Notes: generated from the letters alone by a model not told the origin. Numbered from the stretch's first letter, positions 14,936 through 23,260 are shown. The stretch is DNA of 29,756 nucleotides from Verrucomicrobiota bacterium (GCA_023430565.1 JAEZAD010000267.1:1-29756); one strand, 5' to 3'. Program-made: numbers and translations.

Positions 14936-15118
14936 TTAGTTGCTGGAGGTTCCGATCGTCGCCGACTTCTGGTCCAGATCGCCGAAAAAATCGTCGAGCG
15001 CCCGGTCCACCCGCACGTTCACGTCGACCGTCGCATGCACCTGCACCGGATCGAGCTTCACATGAATGCAACCGCCGAGCAGGACCGCGACCAAAGGGAC
15101 GAGAAGACGCAAGCGCAT
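14936..15118 (-). CDS. ynbE: YnbE-like small lipoprotein
   Basis: A 60-aa lipoprotein. MRLRLLVPLVAVLLGGC gives a short signal with lipobox LGGC (Cys17), followed by IHVKLDPVQVHATVDVNVRV. That KLDPVQVHATVDVNVRVD segment resembles the E. coli YnbE core (KIEAPKEPITINMNVKID type) and could add beta-strands to the YdbH groove. ATG 15118 is preferred to an in-frame Met at 15145, because a nine-residue extension with acidic residues would weaken the signal peptide. It lies between the ydbH-like and ydbL-like genes, 54 bp and 4 bp away. Confidence 0.85.
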   Translation of the reverse strand: MRLRLLVPLVAVLLGGCIHVKLDPVQVHATVDVNVRVDRALDDFFGDLDQKSATIGTSSN

Positions 15119-15172
15119 GGGAGTTTCGAGGGAATGTTTCTCCAAAGACGACAGCTGGCAACAGAAGTTTCC

Positions 15173-16426
15173 TCACCGCACCTCCAACGAAAACGGCTGC
15201 TCCATCCCGAGTTTCAACACGTGCCGCAGCGGCCCCGACACGTTGATCTCGAACGTCACCTTCTCCACCACGCTGCTCGCCTGCATCGGATATGCCGTCA
15301 GGCTCACCGACGCCGTCCGCCCCCGGTCGTCGCCCTCCGGCGTCAGGCTCACGCGCAACGACTCCACCCGCAGCTCCGTCCGCCCCATCTCGATTTCCTC
15401 CATGTCCGCATACGCCGGATTCTTCGGCCGCACCCACTTCGCGAGCGGCCCCGCCCAGGGGGGAATGATTTCGAAAAACTGCGGCACCCGATCCGTCAAA
15501 AACCCCGGCGTCGCCGCCAGCCGCACCGCCGCCGGCTCGTGTTCACCCAATCTCAACTCCCCCACGCCCAGCTGAAATCCGCCCGCCTCGCTCCACGCGA
15601 TCCGCACCGCCCCGTCGATCCGCCCCCGCGCCTCCGCCAGACTCGCCGGCACCAGCGCCGCGATGTCCTGCAAACCGACATTCTGCACGCGCAGATTCAA
15701 ATCGAGCGCCGGCGGCGACAGCGGAATCGTCGCCGGATCGATCATCACCTCGCCGCCCGCGATCTCCACCCGCGCCTCCGCCAGCGTGATCGTTTGCTCC
15801 GCATTCAAACGCCCTCGCGCCAGAAAACTCCGCGCGCCGAAACGCGGCGTCACAATTGTCCGGATACTGGCCTCGAACGGTCCCGCCACCGCCGCCGCAT
15901 CGCCCGCCGAAATCCTAAACTCCCCGCTCAATCCGACGCCTTCCAACGTCCACCCGTCCGCCTCGTGCCGCACCGTCGCGTCCGCGAGCGACAGCTTCAA
16001 CGCCCCGCTCGGCTCTCCCGCGTGCAGTTCGCCGCCGCCGCTCAATTCCACCTCGCCTTTCGCCGTCACGCCTTCCGCCGCCGCGCCGATTTCCGGCGCC
16101 GCCACGGGAAACCATTTCGCCAAATCCAACGCCCCCTCGACGATCGACCACGTTCCGTCCCCATTCCCATCCGCGCGCGCTTCGATCCGCACTTTCGTCC
16201 CCGCGCCGTCGATCTCCACCAGCCCTCGCTGCCGCCCCTCTTCGTCGCGCTCCACCGTCACCCGCCACTGCAGCTTCGGCGCGCCCGGCAGTTTCAACGC
16301 CGTAAACTCCCCCGCCAGTTCCCCTTCGATCGGCGGCAGCGCAAACACGGCGCCGCCGCGCTGGGGCAGCAGCGCGCACCCCGCGCACAAAAACGCCATC
16401 AGCCACCTGCGGCACCGCGAAAGCAT
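15173..16426 (-). CDS. ydbH: Short YdbH-like (AsmA-like) intermembrane lipid transport protein
   Basis: A 417-aa exported protein; MLSRCRRWLMAFLCAGCALL then LPQRGGAVFA forms an N-terminal signal or anchor. The remainder is repetitive amphipathic beta-strand sequence (VTAKGEVELSGGGELHAGE, ARVEIAGGEVMIDPATIPLS). The C-terminal part LDLNLRVQNVGLQDIAALVP, then EARGRIDGAVRI, GFLTDRVPQFF and ELRVESLRVSLTPEG, corresponds to the YdbH 'dicarboxylate transport' domain (PF11739). E. coli YdbH is about 880 aa and forms a periplasm-spanning lipid-conducting groove, so this version is roughly half length. Known family role: phospholipid traffic between inner and outer membrane, redundant with TamB and YhdP. 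The start could also be the ATG at 16444. Confidence 0.82.
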   Translation of the reverse strand: MLSRCRRWLMAFLCAGCALLPQRGGAVFALPPIEGELAGEFTALKLPGAPKLQWRVTVERDEEGRQRGLVEIDGAGTKVRIEARADGNGDGTWSIVEGALDLAKWFPVAAPEIGAAAEGVTAKGEVELSGGGELHAGEPSGALKLSLADATVRHEADGWTLEGVGLSGEFRISAGDAAAVAGPFEASIRTIVTPRFGARSFLARGRLNAEQTITLAEARVEIAGGEVMIDPATIPLSPPALDLNLRVQNVGLQDIAALVPASLAEARGRIDGAVRIAWSEAGGFQLGVGELRLGEHEPAAVRLAATPGFLTDRVPQFFEIIPPWAGPLAKWVRPKNPAYADMEEIEMGRTELRVESLRVSLTPEGDDRGRTASVSLTAYPMQASSVVEKVTFEINVSGPLRHVLKLGMEQPFSLEVR

Positions 16427-16510
16427 GCAGAATAGAGTCGGCAATTTCGCCGCGGTTGCTAACGCACTCCCGCCCCCGCTGCCAACCCCGCATTCGCAGA
16501 TCGGGTCTGG

Positions 16511-16556
16511 CAGCTTGATGCTTGGGCTTCCCTGAAGCTTGGTCCTTGGAGCTTCC
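16511..16556 (-). repeat. Degenerate (C)CAAGCTT-type short tandem repeat
   Basis: Imperfect heptamer-like units read AGCTTGATGCTTGGGCTTCC, then CTGAAGCTTGG, TCCTTGG and AGCTTCC on the plus strand. The minus strand therefore shows repeated CCAAGC/CAAGCTT. Similar AGCTTGG-type repeats are common intergenic filler in Verrucomicrobia. Here it separates glgP from ydbH. Confidence 0.5.
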
Positions 16557-16574
16557 GCGCGCCCCGCGCACGGT

Positions 16575-19094
16575 TCACTTCACCTGCGCCGCCGGCAACC
16601 GCCAGATCTGCTCCGCATATTCGCGAATCGTCCGGTCGCTCGAAAACTTTCCGACGCGCGCCGTGTTCAAAATCGCCTTTTTCGCCCAACCCGCCTTGTC
16701 GCGATACGCCGCATCCACCTTCGCCTGCGCGTCGCTGTAAGCGCGAAAATCCGCCAGCACCATGAACGGATCGCCGCCGTTCAACAGGCTGTGATGCAGC
16801 GCGCCAAACGCCCCATGCTCGCCCGGCGTGAAGTAGTCGCTGCCGATCCAGTCGACCAGCGCGCGCAGCTCCTCGTCCTCCTGATAATAATCCCACGGCT
16901 TGTAGCCCGACGCATGCAGCGCCTCCACCTGCGCGACCGTCATGCCGAAGATGAAGATGTTCTCGTCGCCCACCTCTTCCTTGATCTCCACGTTCGCGCC
17001 GTCGAGCGTGCCGATGGTCAGCGAGCCGTTGAGCGCCAGCTTCATGTTGCCCGTGCCCGACGCCTCCTTGCCCGCCGTCGAAATCTGCTCCGACAAATCC
17101 GCCGCCGGGATGATCTTCTCCGCCAGCGACACGCGATAGTTCGGCAGAAACGCCACCTTCAACCGATCCGCCACGCGCGGGTCGTTGTTGATCTTCGCCC
17201 CGATCAGATTGATCGCGCGAATGATGTTCTTCGCCAGGTCGTAGCCCGGCGCCGCCTTCGCCGCGAACACGAACACCCGCGGCACGATGTCCAGCGAGGG
17301 GTTCTGCAGCAGCCGTCGATACAGCGCGAGAATGTGCAGCAAATTCAAATGCTGCCGCTTGTATTCGTGCAGCCGCTTGATCTGCACGTCGAACAGCGCG
17401 TCCGGCGACACATCGATGCCGCACTCGGTCTTGATCACCGTCGCGAGGTTCACCTTGTTCGCACGCTTGATCGCCATGAACTGCTCCTGAAACACCGCGT
17501 CGCCCGCGGATTTTTCCAGCCCCCGCAGCAGATCGAGATCCCGCACCCACGCCTCGCTGCCCAGCTTCGCGCTGATCAAATCCGACAGCGCCGGATTGCA
17601 CTGCGCGAGCCAGCGCCGCGGCGTGATGCCATTCGTCTTGTTCTGGAATTTCCCCGGAAACAGCGCGTCGAACTCGGGAAACAGATGCTTCTTCAACAAC
17701 TCCGTGTGCAGCGCCGCCACGCCGTTCACCGCGTGCGAGCCCGCCACCGCCAGGTTCGCCATGCGGATCATCCGCGGATTCCCCTCCTCGACCAGCGAGC
17801 ACACGCGCATCTTGTCCACCTGCCCCGGCCACATGAGGTCCACCGCTTTCAACAGCCGCGCATTGATGTCATAGATGATCTGAAGATGCCGCGGCAGCAC
17901 GCGCTCGAACAACGCCACGCTCCACTTCTCGAGCGCCTCCGGCAGCAGCGTGTGATTCGTGTAGCCAAACACCCGCCCCACCACCTCCCACGCCGCATCC
18001 CACGACATCTGATGCTCGTCGAGCAGGATTCGCATCAATTCCGCCACCGCGATCGCCGGATGCGTGTCGTTCAACTGCACCGCCACCTTCTCCGAAAAAT
18101 TCGACCACGTGTTCAGCGGATTCCGGAAATGCCGCCGCAGGATGTCGCGCAGCGAACACGCCACGAAGAAATACTGCTGCACCAGCCGCAGCTCCTTGCC
18201 GTTCTCCGTCTTGTCGTTCGGATAAAGCACCTTCGAGATCGTCTCGCCGACCGCCTTCTCCCGCACCGCCTCGACGTAGCCGCCCGAGTTGAACGCCGCC
18301 AGGTCAAAGTCCTTCGACGACTTCGACGCCCACAACCGCAGCAGATTAACCGTCTTCGTGCCATAACCCGCGATCGGGATGTCGTGCGGCACCCCGAGAA
18401 TCGTCTTCGTGCCCACCCAGCGCGGACGCGAGTTGCCGCGATCGTCGAACACGTTTTCCACCCGCCCATACAGCCGCACTTCCTGCGTGTAGTCCGCGCG
18501 CACCACTTCCCACGGATCGCCGAAAAGTCCCCACGCATCCGGGTGCTCGATCTGGTGACCGTTGACGAACTCCTGCTTGAACAAGCCGAACTCGTAATAA
18601 ATCCCGTATCCAAGCGCCGGATAATCGAGCGTGGACAGCGAATCCAAAAAGCACGCCGCCAGCCGCCCGAGACCGCCGTTGCCCAGGCCCATGTCGACCT
18701 CCGACTCCCGCACCGCGTCGAAATCGACGCCAAGATCCTTCAACGCCGTCCTCGCCTCGTCCATCATCCCGGTCGCGAGCAGATTGCTCTCGAACAGCCG
18801 CCCCATCAGATACTCGAGCGAAAAATAATAGAGCCGGCGCACGTTCTCCGTGTTGTGCACCGATTGCGTCGCGATCATCCGCTCGTGAATCCGGTCGCGG
18901 CACGCCAGCGCCGTCGCCACCCACCAGTCGCGCGGCGTCGCCGCCCCCGGAAAGCGCGCCAGCGTCGACGTCAAATGATGCCGGATCCGATCCGCCAACC
19001 CTTCCTTGCCCGTCAGCTCGCCATTATTCGATGACGAAGAAAGTTTTTGGGACTTGTTGTTTTTGGCCGACGGCGACGAGGCGAGAGTGGACAT
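16575..19094 (-). CDS. glgP: Glycogen/alpha-glucan phosphorylase
   Basis: An 839-aa cytosolic PLP enzyme that releases glucose-1-phosphate from alpha-1,4-glucan ends. Typical motifs in order: NVRRLYYFSLEYLMGRLFES, MGLGNGGLGRLAACFLDSLS, AVQLNDTHPAIAVAELMRIL, FQNKTNGITPRRWLAQCNPA, VDLMWPGQ in the central region, and KEASGTGNMKLALNGSLTIG with the PLP-binding Lys at about 684. Full length for the GT35 family. ATG 19094 is selected; the upstream frame to 19199 adds a low-similarity tail. The first ~30 residues are Ser/Lys/Asn-rich and may be disordered. It follows mutL on the same strand with a 125-bp gap. No other glycogen gene is in view. Confidence 0.96.
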   Translation of the reverse strand: MSTLASSPSAKNNKSQKLSSSSNNGELTGKEGLADRIRHHLTSTLARFPGAATPRDWWVATALACRDRIHERMIATQSVHNTENVRRLYYFSLEYLMGRLFESNLLATGMMDEARTALKDLGVDFDAVRESEVDMGLGNGGLGRLAACFLDSLSTLDYPALGYGIYYEFGLFKQEFVNGHQIEHPDAWGLFGDPWEVVRADYTQEVRLYGRVENVFDDRGNSRPRWVGTKTILGVPHDIPIAGYGTKTVNLLRLWASKSSKDFDLAAFNSGGYVEAVREKAVGETISKVLYPNDKTENGKELRLVQQYFFVACSLRDILRRHFRNPLNTWSNFSEKVAVQLNDTHPAIAVAELMRILLDEHQMSWDAAWEVVGRVFGYTNHTLLPEALEKWSVALFERVLPRHLQIIYDINARLLKAVDLMWPGQVDKMRVCSLVEEGNPRMIRMANLAVAGSHAVNGVAALHTELLKKHLFPEFDALFPGKFQNKTNGITPRRWLAQCNPALSDLISAKLGSEAWVRDLDLLRGLEKSAGDAVFQEQFMAIKRANKVNLATVIKTECGIDVSPDALFDVQIKRLHEYKRQHLNLLHILALYRRLLQNPSLDIVPRVFVFAAKAAPGYDLAKNIIRAINLIGAKINNDPRVADRLKVAFLPNYRVSLAEKIIPAADLSEQISTAGKEASGTGNMKLALNGSLTIGTLDGANVEIKEEVGDENIFIFGMTVAQVEALHASGYKPWDYYQEDEELRALVDWIGSDYFTPGEHGAFGALHHSLLNGGDPFMVLADFRAYSDAQAKVDAAYRDKAGWAKKAILNTARVGKFSSDRTIREYAEQIWRLPAAQVK

Positions 19095-19219
19095 GGGAAA
19101 TGAAGATGTGGGTTGGACGCGAAAAACCAAGTTTCGTGCCACGCCCCCACCCAACGCACGCCCTTTTTCAGCAGGGCACGTCTCCCACCCGCCGGCCATC
19201 GATCCGCCGCACGTTCGCT

Positions 19220-21016
19220 TTACCGCTGAAACCGCCGCGCCAGCTCGCCGTGATTCAACTCGATAAACGTCGGCCGCCCGCCCGGACTCGTCAGCGGCGA
19301 ACGCGTTGCAAACAGCTGCGCCAGCACCGCCTGCAACTCCGCCTCTCCGCTCGCCGCCGGCAGCCGCACGGCCTTCGCCGCCGCCAGCCGCGCGAGTTCC
19401 TCACGGGCCAGCTCCGGGCTCGCATCCGGCCAGCGTCCCTCGCGAAACGCTCCCAGCAAATCCCGCAGAAACCCTTCCGCATCCGCCGGCTCCATCCACA
19501 CCGGCACGCCTTCGATGCGAAAAAAATTCCGCCCGAACTCCGTCACTTCGAACCCGTGCGCGTTCAAAAACAGCAGCCGGTCCAGCAGCATCGCCGCCGA
19601 AATCGGATCGAGCTCGATCGGCACCGGGAGCAGCAGCCGCTGGCTCGGCACCTCGCCCGCGCGAAACTGCTCCTGCAAACGCTCGAACCAAATCCGTTCA
19701 TGCGCAGCCCGCCGGTCCACCAGCACCAGCCCCGCGCTCGTCTCGAACAGCGCATAAGTCCCATGCGCCAGCCCCACAAATCGCCACGACGGCGCGACCG
19801 GCGACGGCGGCGCCGTGGAGATCGGAGTTCGAACATCGGAGTTCGGGACGGTCGACGATGCGGGCTTCGAAATCTGAGGCGCTTCCGCCGGCATGCTCAC
19901 CATTCGAAACGGGATCGCCGCCTCTGTCCGCACCACCGCTCCCATCGGCGCCACCGGCGCCGCATTTTTAACCCCATCTCCCATCTCCCATCTCCCATCT
20001 CCGCCCGGCCCCGCCGGGCCTGGATCCCCGACCTCTCGCAACCGCCCCAGCACCGCGCGAATCACGAACCCTCGCACGCCCGCCTCGCTCCGAAACCGGA
20101 CCTCCCGCTTCGCCGGATGCACGTTCACATCCACCGCCGCCGGATCGCAGTCGAAAAACACGAACGCCAGCGGATACCGCCCCTTCGGAATCGACTCGTG
20201 GTAGCTCTCGATCAGCGCGTAGTTCAACGTCCGGCTGTCCACCGGTCGTTGATTTACGAATACGATCATCTCGTGCCGCGTCCCGCGCCCCACACCCGGC
20301 TTCCCGATCAATCCGCTCAACCGCATCCCCGTCTCCGCCGCCTCGATCGGCACCAGCGATTCCGCCGTCTGCCGCCCGAAAATCTCCGCCACCCGCTCCG
20401 CCAGCGTCGCGCACTGCGGCGAGCGAAAGATCACCCGCCCATCCTCGATCAACGTGAACGCCGTTCCCGGACACGCCAGCGCGTAGAGGCGCACGCACTG
20501 CACGATGTGCGCCGCCTCCGTCTGGTCCGTCTTCAAAAATTTCCGCCGCGCCGGCACCGAGTTGAATAGATGCGTCACCTCGATCCTCGTCCCCACCGGC
20601 CGCCCGCACCCGCGCACGTGCACCATCTTCCCGCCATTCACCAGTATCTCCGTCCCCACGTCGCGATTCGCCTCCCGCGTCTGCAACTCGAACCGCGACA
20701 CGCTCGCGATCGACGGCAACGCCTCCCCGCGAAAGCCATAACTCGCCAACCGATCCAGATCGCCCGCCTCCACGATCTTGCTCGTCGCATGCCGCTCCAA
20801 CGCCAGCAACGCGTCGTCGCGCGACATCCCACTGCCGTTGTCCTCCACCCGCATCAACGCCCGCCCGCCATGGCGAAACTCCACCTCGATCCGCGTCGCA
20901 CCCGCATCCAGCGCATTCTCCACCAACTCCTTCACCACCGCCGCCGGCCGCTCGATCACTTCGCCCGCGGCGATCTGATTCGCGACCCGATCGGGAAGAA
21001 TGCGCACCTTGGCCAT
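19220..21016 (-). CDS. mutL: DNA mismatch repair protein MutL with degenerate endonuclease motifs
   Basis: A 598-aa mismatch-repair ATPase. The N-terminal GHKL ATPase is intact: VIERPAAVVKELVENALDAG, DNGSGM, ATSKI and GFRGEALPSIASVS. The C-terminal dimerisation domain starts near 395 (APSWRFVGLAHGTYALFETS). The endonuclease motif normally read as DQHA(x)2E is here DRRAAHER (about 433), the ACxxAVK motif reads AAAKAVR (about 543) and CPHGRP reads SPGGRP (about 577). The metal ligands are therefore lost together, and nicking activity is doubtful. The start at 21016 is supported by GAGGGG three bases upstream. The linker (about 339-348) is encoded by four AGATGGG repeats. It diverges from the adenylate kinase-like gene. 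Confidence 0.93.
   Translation of the reverse strand: MAKVRILPDRVANQIAAGEVIERPAAVVKELVENALDAGATRIEVEFRHGGRALMRVEDNGSGMSRDDALLALERHATSKIVEAGDLDRLASYGFRGEALPSIASVSRFELQTREANRDVGTEILVNGGKMVHVRGCGRPVGTRIEVTHLFNSVPARRKFLKTDQTEAAHIVQCVRLYALACPGTAFTLIEDGRVIFRSPQCATLAERVAEIFGRQTAESLVPIEAAETGMRLSGLIGKPGVGRGTRHEMIVFVNQRPVDSRTLNYALIESYHESIPKGRYPLAFVFFDCDPAAVDVNVHPAKREVRFRSEAGVRGFVIRAVLGRLREVGDPGPAGPGGDGRWEMGDGVKNAAPVAPMGAVVRTEAAIPFRMVSMPAEAPQISKPASSTVPNSDVRTPISTAPPSPVAPSWRFVGLAHGTYALFETSAGLVLVDRRAAHERIWFERLQEQFRAGEVPSQRLLLPVPIELDPISAAMLLDRLLFLNAHGFEVTEFGRNFFRIEGVPVWMEPADAEGFLRDLLGAFREGRWPDASPELAREELARLAAAKAVRLPAASGEAELQAVLAQLFATRSPLTSPGGRPTFIELNHGELARRFQR
19973..20000 (-). repeat. Four-copy heptanucleotide tandem repeat inside mutL
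   Basis: CCCATCT occurs four times in perfect tandem (AGATGGG on the coding strand), followed by a partial CC. Because the unit is 7 bp, gain or loss of one copy would shift the mutL frame at about codon 340, removing the dimerisation domain but leaving the ATPase. The encoded peptide is GDGRWEMGDG. Confidence 0.85.
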
Positions 21017-21173
21017 CAGCCCCTCAGCAAAGCGCGGAACCACCCGCCAACGGAAGCGCAGAATTTGTCACCTCGCCCCGCGCTCACTCACCTATCGCGT
21101 CCCATTCGCAATCTCCGCGCACTTTTGGCCAAAATCCACGCAGCAACGCGCGCGCACGGGCCGACGTTTTCCC

Positions 21174-21980
21174 ATGCCCCCGCTCCAAGATCGCTCCACC
21201 TGGCTGCACGGAGACTCAGCCCACTGCCTTCAGCCTCCTTCCTCCCCGCGTCCCTGGCGCCTCGTCCTGCTCGGCCCCCCGGGCGTCGGCAAAGGCACGC
21301 AATCCGAACTGCTCGCCGCCGCCCTCGGCGCCTGCCCGCTGTCCACCGGCGCTCTCTTTCGCTCCGGCTACGATCATTCGCTTTATCCGGGCTCCGCGAT
21401 GGCCGAGGCGCTCGATCGCGTGAACCACGGTCAACTCGTCCCCGACGACGTCGTGCTCAGCCTCATCCGCAACCGCCGCACGTGCCTGCGCTGCCCGGGA
21501 GGATTTCTGCTCGACGGCTTCCCGCGCACGCTCACCCAGGCCTGCGCCCTCGACGGCTTGCTCGCCCTCGAACACGTCCAGCTCGACGCCGTCCTCTGCT
21601 ACGACCTACCGGTCGCCCGGCTCGTCGAACGCATGTCCGGCCGTCGCGTCTGCCCTCGCTGCCACGCCGTGTATCATACGTCCCTGCGCCCTCCGCGCTA
21701 CGACGGAATCTGCGACCAATGCAGCTGGTCGCTCGCCCAATTGCCCGACGACTACCCCGACGCCGTGAAAACCCGCCTCGCCGCGTATGCCGCCGCCGCC
21801 GCTCAGGTCGCCCAACATTACCAACGCCAGGAACTCGTCCTGCACGTCGACGCCGACGGCAGCCCCGACGAAATCCTCCGGCGCACCTTCGCCGCTCTTT
21901 CGCAGCGGGGCTGTCGTCTCCCCACCGCCTCCGCCGCCTCACCTTCGCGCCTGGAATCCTGCTGCTGCTCGCTCACCTGA
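21174..21980 (+). CDS. Adenylate kinase-like nucleoside monophosphate kinase
   Basis: A 268-aa kinase, longer than the usual ~215 aa because of a ~28-residue N-terminal extension and a Cys/Ser-rich tail. WRLVLLGPPGVGKGTQ is the P-loop, FLLDGFPRTLTQA the Walker-B/Arg region, and CPRC(x)nCDQC in RMSGRRVCPRCHAVYHTSLR the zinc-type LID. The NMP-binding STGDMLR is altered to STGALFR, losing the Asp. LID basic residues are partly changed (QLPDDYPDAVKTRL). It may be a functional adenylate kinase or a specialised paralogue. The ATG at 21174 is the only Met close to the domain; the upstream frame reads as non-protein. It converges on a membrane-protein gene with 32 bp between stops. Confidence 0.8.
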   Translation: MPPLQDRSTWLHGDSAHCLQPPSSPRPWRLVLLGPPGVGKGTQSELLAAALGACPLSTGALFRSGYDHSLYPGSAMAEALDRVNHGQLVPDDVVLSLIRNRRTCLRCPGGFLLDGFPRTLTQACALDGLLALEHVQLDAVLCYDLPVARLVERMSGRRVCPRCHAVYHTSLRPPRYDGICDQCSWSLAQLPDDYPDAVKTRLAAYAAAAAQVAQHYQRQELVLHVDADGSPDEILRRTFAALSQRGCRLPTASAASPSRLESCCCSLT

Positions 21981-22012
21981 CGCGTTTCCCGCCGCTCCGG
22001 CGCCAACCGTCC

Positions 22013-22651
22013 TCACGCCGCCAGTCGCTTCGAAGCCGGCGGCGTCGAATCGTCCCGCACCGGCAATTCCAGCGGCCAGCCGCACGCCCACGACACCATC
22101 AACGGCAACACCAGCACCGACGCCGCCGGCACCAGCCAAAACGCCTTCGCTCCCAACGCCACCCCGAGCAAGGGCAACGCCAGCGCCCCGCACGAGAAAA
22201 ACGCGTGGAAGCGCCGAAACGCGAAAATCCCCAACACCGCCGCCAGCAGTCCGATCGACGCCAGCGTCCACGGCGTCAACGCCGCCACCACGCCGCTCCC
22301 ATACCCGATCGGCGCCAGCAACACCCCGCCGCCTCCGCGGCGCGTAAACGTCTGGCACAACACCCCCACGCCGATCGTCGCCAGCAGCACGCCATACCCC
22401 GCCTTCGGCAAGACCGTCCAAAAAACCGTCTCGAGCTCCATCGCCCGCAGCAGCAACACCGTTCCCGCAAACGCCCGCAACGGATCCAGCCACAACGCCG
22501 GCACCCACCACCACGGCCGATGCCGCGGACTGTTGTTCAGCGAGTTGAAGCAGTCGAAACTGCGCAACTCCACAAACCTCGACAGCAGCCGGTCCGCCGG
22601 AAACAGCAGCAGCAACACGCCCGGCACGAACAAGACCCAGTGGATTGTCAT
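22013..22651 (-). CDS. Uncharacterised multi-pass membrane protein
   Basis: A 212-aa protein with about six hydrophobic segments: WVLFVPGVLLLLFPADRLLS, WWWVPALWLDPLRAFAGTVL, GYGVLLATIGVGVLC, WTLASIGLLAAVLGIFAF, ALALPLLGVALGAKAFWLVP and ASVLVLPLMVSWACG. No family is recognised. A charged stretch between the first two segments (SRFVELRSFDCFNSLNNSPR) is the most distinctive part. ATG 22651 begins just before the first helix; an upstream Met at 22684 would add a Gly-rich tail. It diverges from the RRM protein gene by 280 bp. Confidence 0.7.
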   Translation of the reverse strand: MTIHWVLFVPGVLLLLFPADRLLSRFVELRSFDCFNSLNNSPRHRPWWWVPALWLDPLRAFAGTVLLLRAMELETVFWTVLPKAGYGVLLATIGVGVLCQTFTRRGGGGVLLAPIGYGSGVVAALTPWTLASIGLLAAVLGIFAFRRFHAFFSCGALALPLLGVALGAKAFWLVPAASVLVLPLMVSWACGWPLELPVRDDSTPPASKRLAA

Positions 22652-22864
22652 GGAACCGCCCCAGCATCCGCCGCCGCCCCGCAATGTCGACCGCCATCAC
22701 CCCCTCGCGTCGAAATATCCCCAACCGCCCGGCGCCGCTCCCACATTCGGGCCGATTTCATCCCCGCCCGGTTGCGTTCGCGCCAATCTGACCGACCCTG
22801 CCCCCTCCTCGTAATGACGTTGGACGACAGTGACCGGTGGGTCCTCACATGAGCTTCGCGTTCA

Positions 22865-22906
22865 GCTGACGATTCGAAACCCGATTTCCGGGAACGCGCT
22901 GTCAGC
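22865..22906 (+). promoter_or_regulatory. Hairpin in the 5' leader of the RRM protein gene
   Basis: GCTGAC (22865-22870) pairs with GTCAGC (22901-22906), enclosing a second stem, CCCG (22880-22883) with CGGG (22889-22892). The structure ends 25 nt before the ATG. It could shape translation of the RNA-binding protein; this is only seen as potential pairing. Confidence 0.4.
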
Positions 22907-22931
22907 AAGACGAAGCCTACGACCACCCGAC

Positions 22932-23252
22932 ATGAATTCGAAACTCTACGTAGGTAACCTCTCGTTCAAGACCACCGAAGCCGACCTCCGCGACACCTTC
23001 GGCCGCTACGGCACCGTCACCGACATCCACCTCGCCACCGATCGCGAAACCGGCCGCCCCCGCGGCTTTGCCTTCGTCACCTTCAGCAACGACACCGAAA
23101 GCAAAGCCGCCGCCAGCGAAATGAACGGCACAAGCGTCGACGGACGCGAGCTCACCGTGAACGAAGCCAAGCCGAAGGAGGACATGGGCGGAAACCGCAA
23201 CTTCAGCAGCCCCAACCGCCGCCCCGGCGGGTTCAACGAACGCAGGCGCTAA
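22932..23252 (+). CDS. RRM-domain RNA-binding protein
   Basis: A 106-aa protein made of one RNA-recognition motif and a short basic, Asn/Gly/Arg-rich tail (GGNRNFSSPNRRPGGFNERR). RNP2 is LYVGNL (5-10) and RNP1 is RGFAFVTF (44-51), with both aromatic positions intact. Bacterial one-RRM proteins of this type occur in cyanobacteria, Verrucomicrobia and others, where some are cold-induced; no target is known here. ATG 22932 places MNSKLYVGNL directly at the domain start. The gene stands alone, is divergent from the membrane protein, and is followed by an inverted pair of REP-like hairpins. Confidence 0.93.
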   Translation: MNSKLYVGNLSFKTTEADLRDTFGRYGTVTDIHLATDRETGRPRGFAFVTFSNDTESKAAASEMNGTSVDGRELTVNEAKPKEDMGGNRNFSSPNRRPGGFNERRR

Positions 23253-23260
23253 CAGCGCTC

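Noticed and set aside
16539..19034. An 831-codon plus-strand frame across glgP
   Set aside because: It is Arg/His/Pro-rich with no domain, and the minus strand is an unmistakable glycogen phosphorylase.
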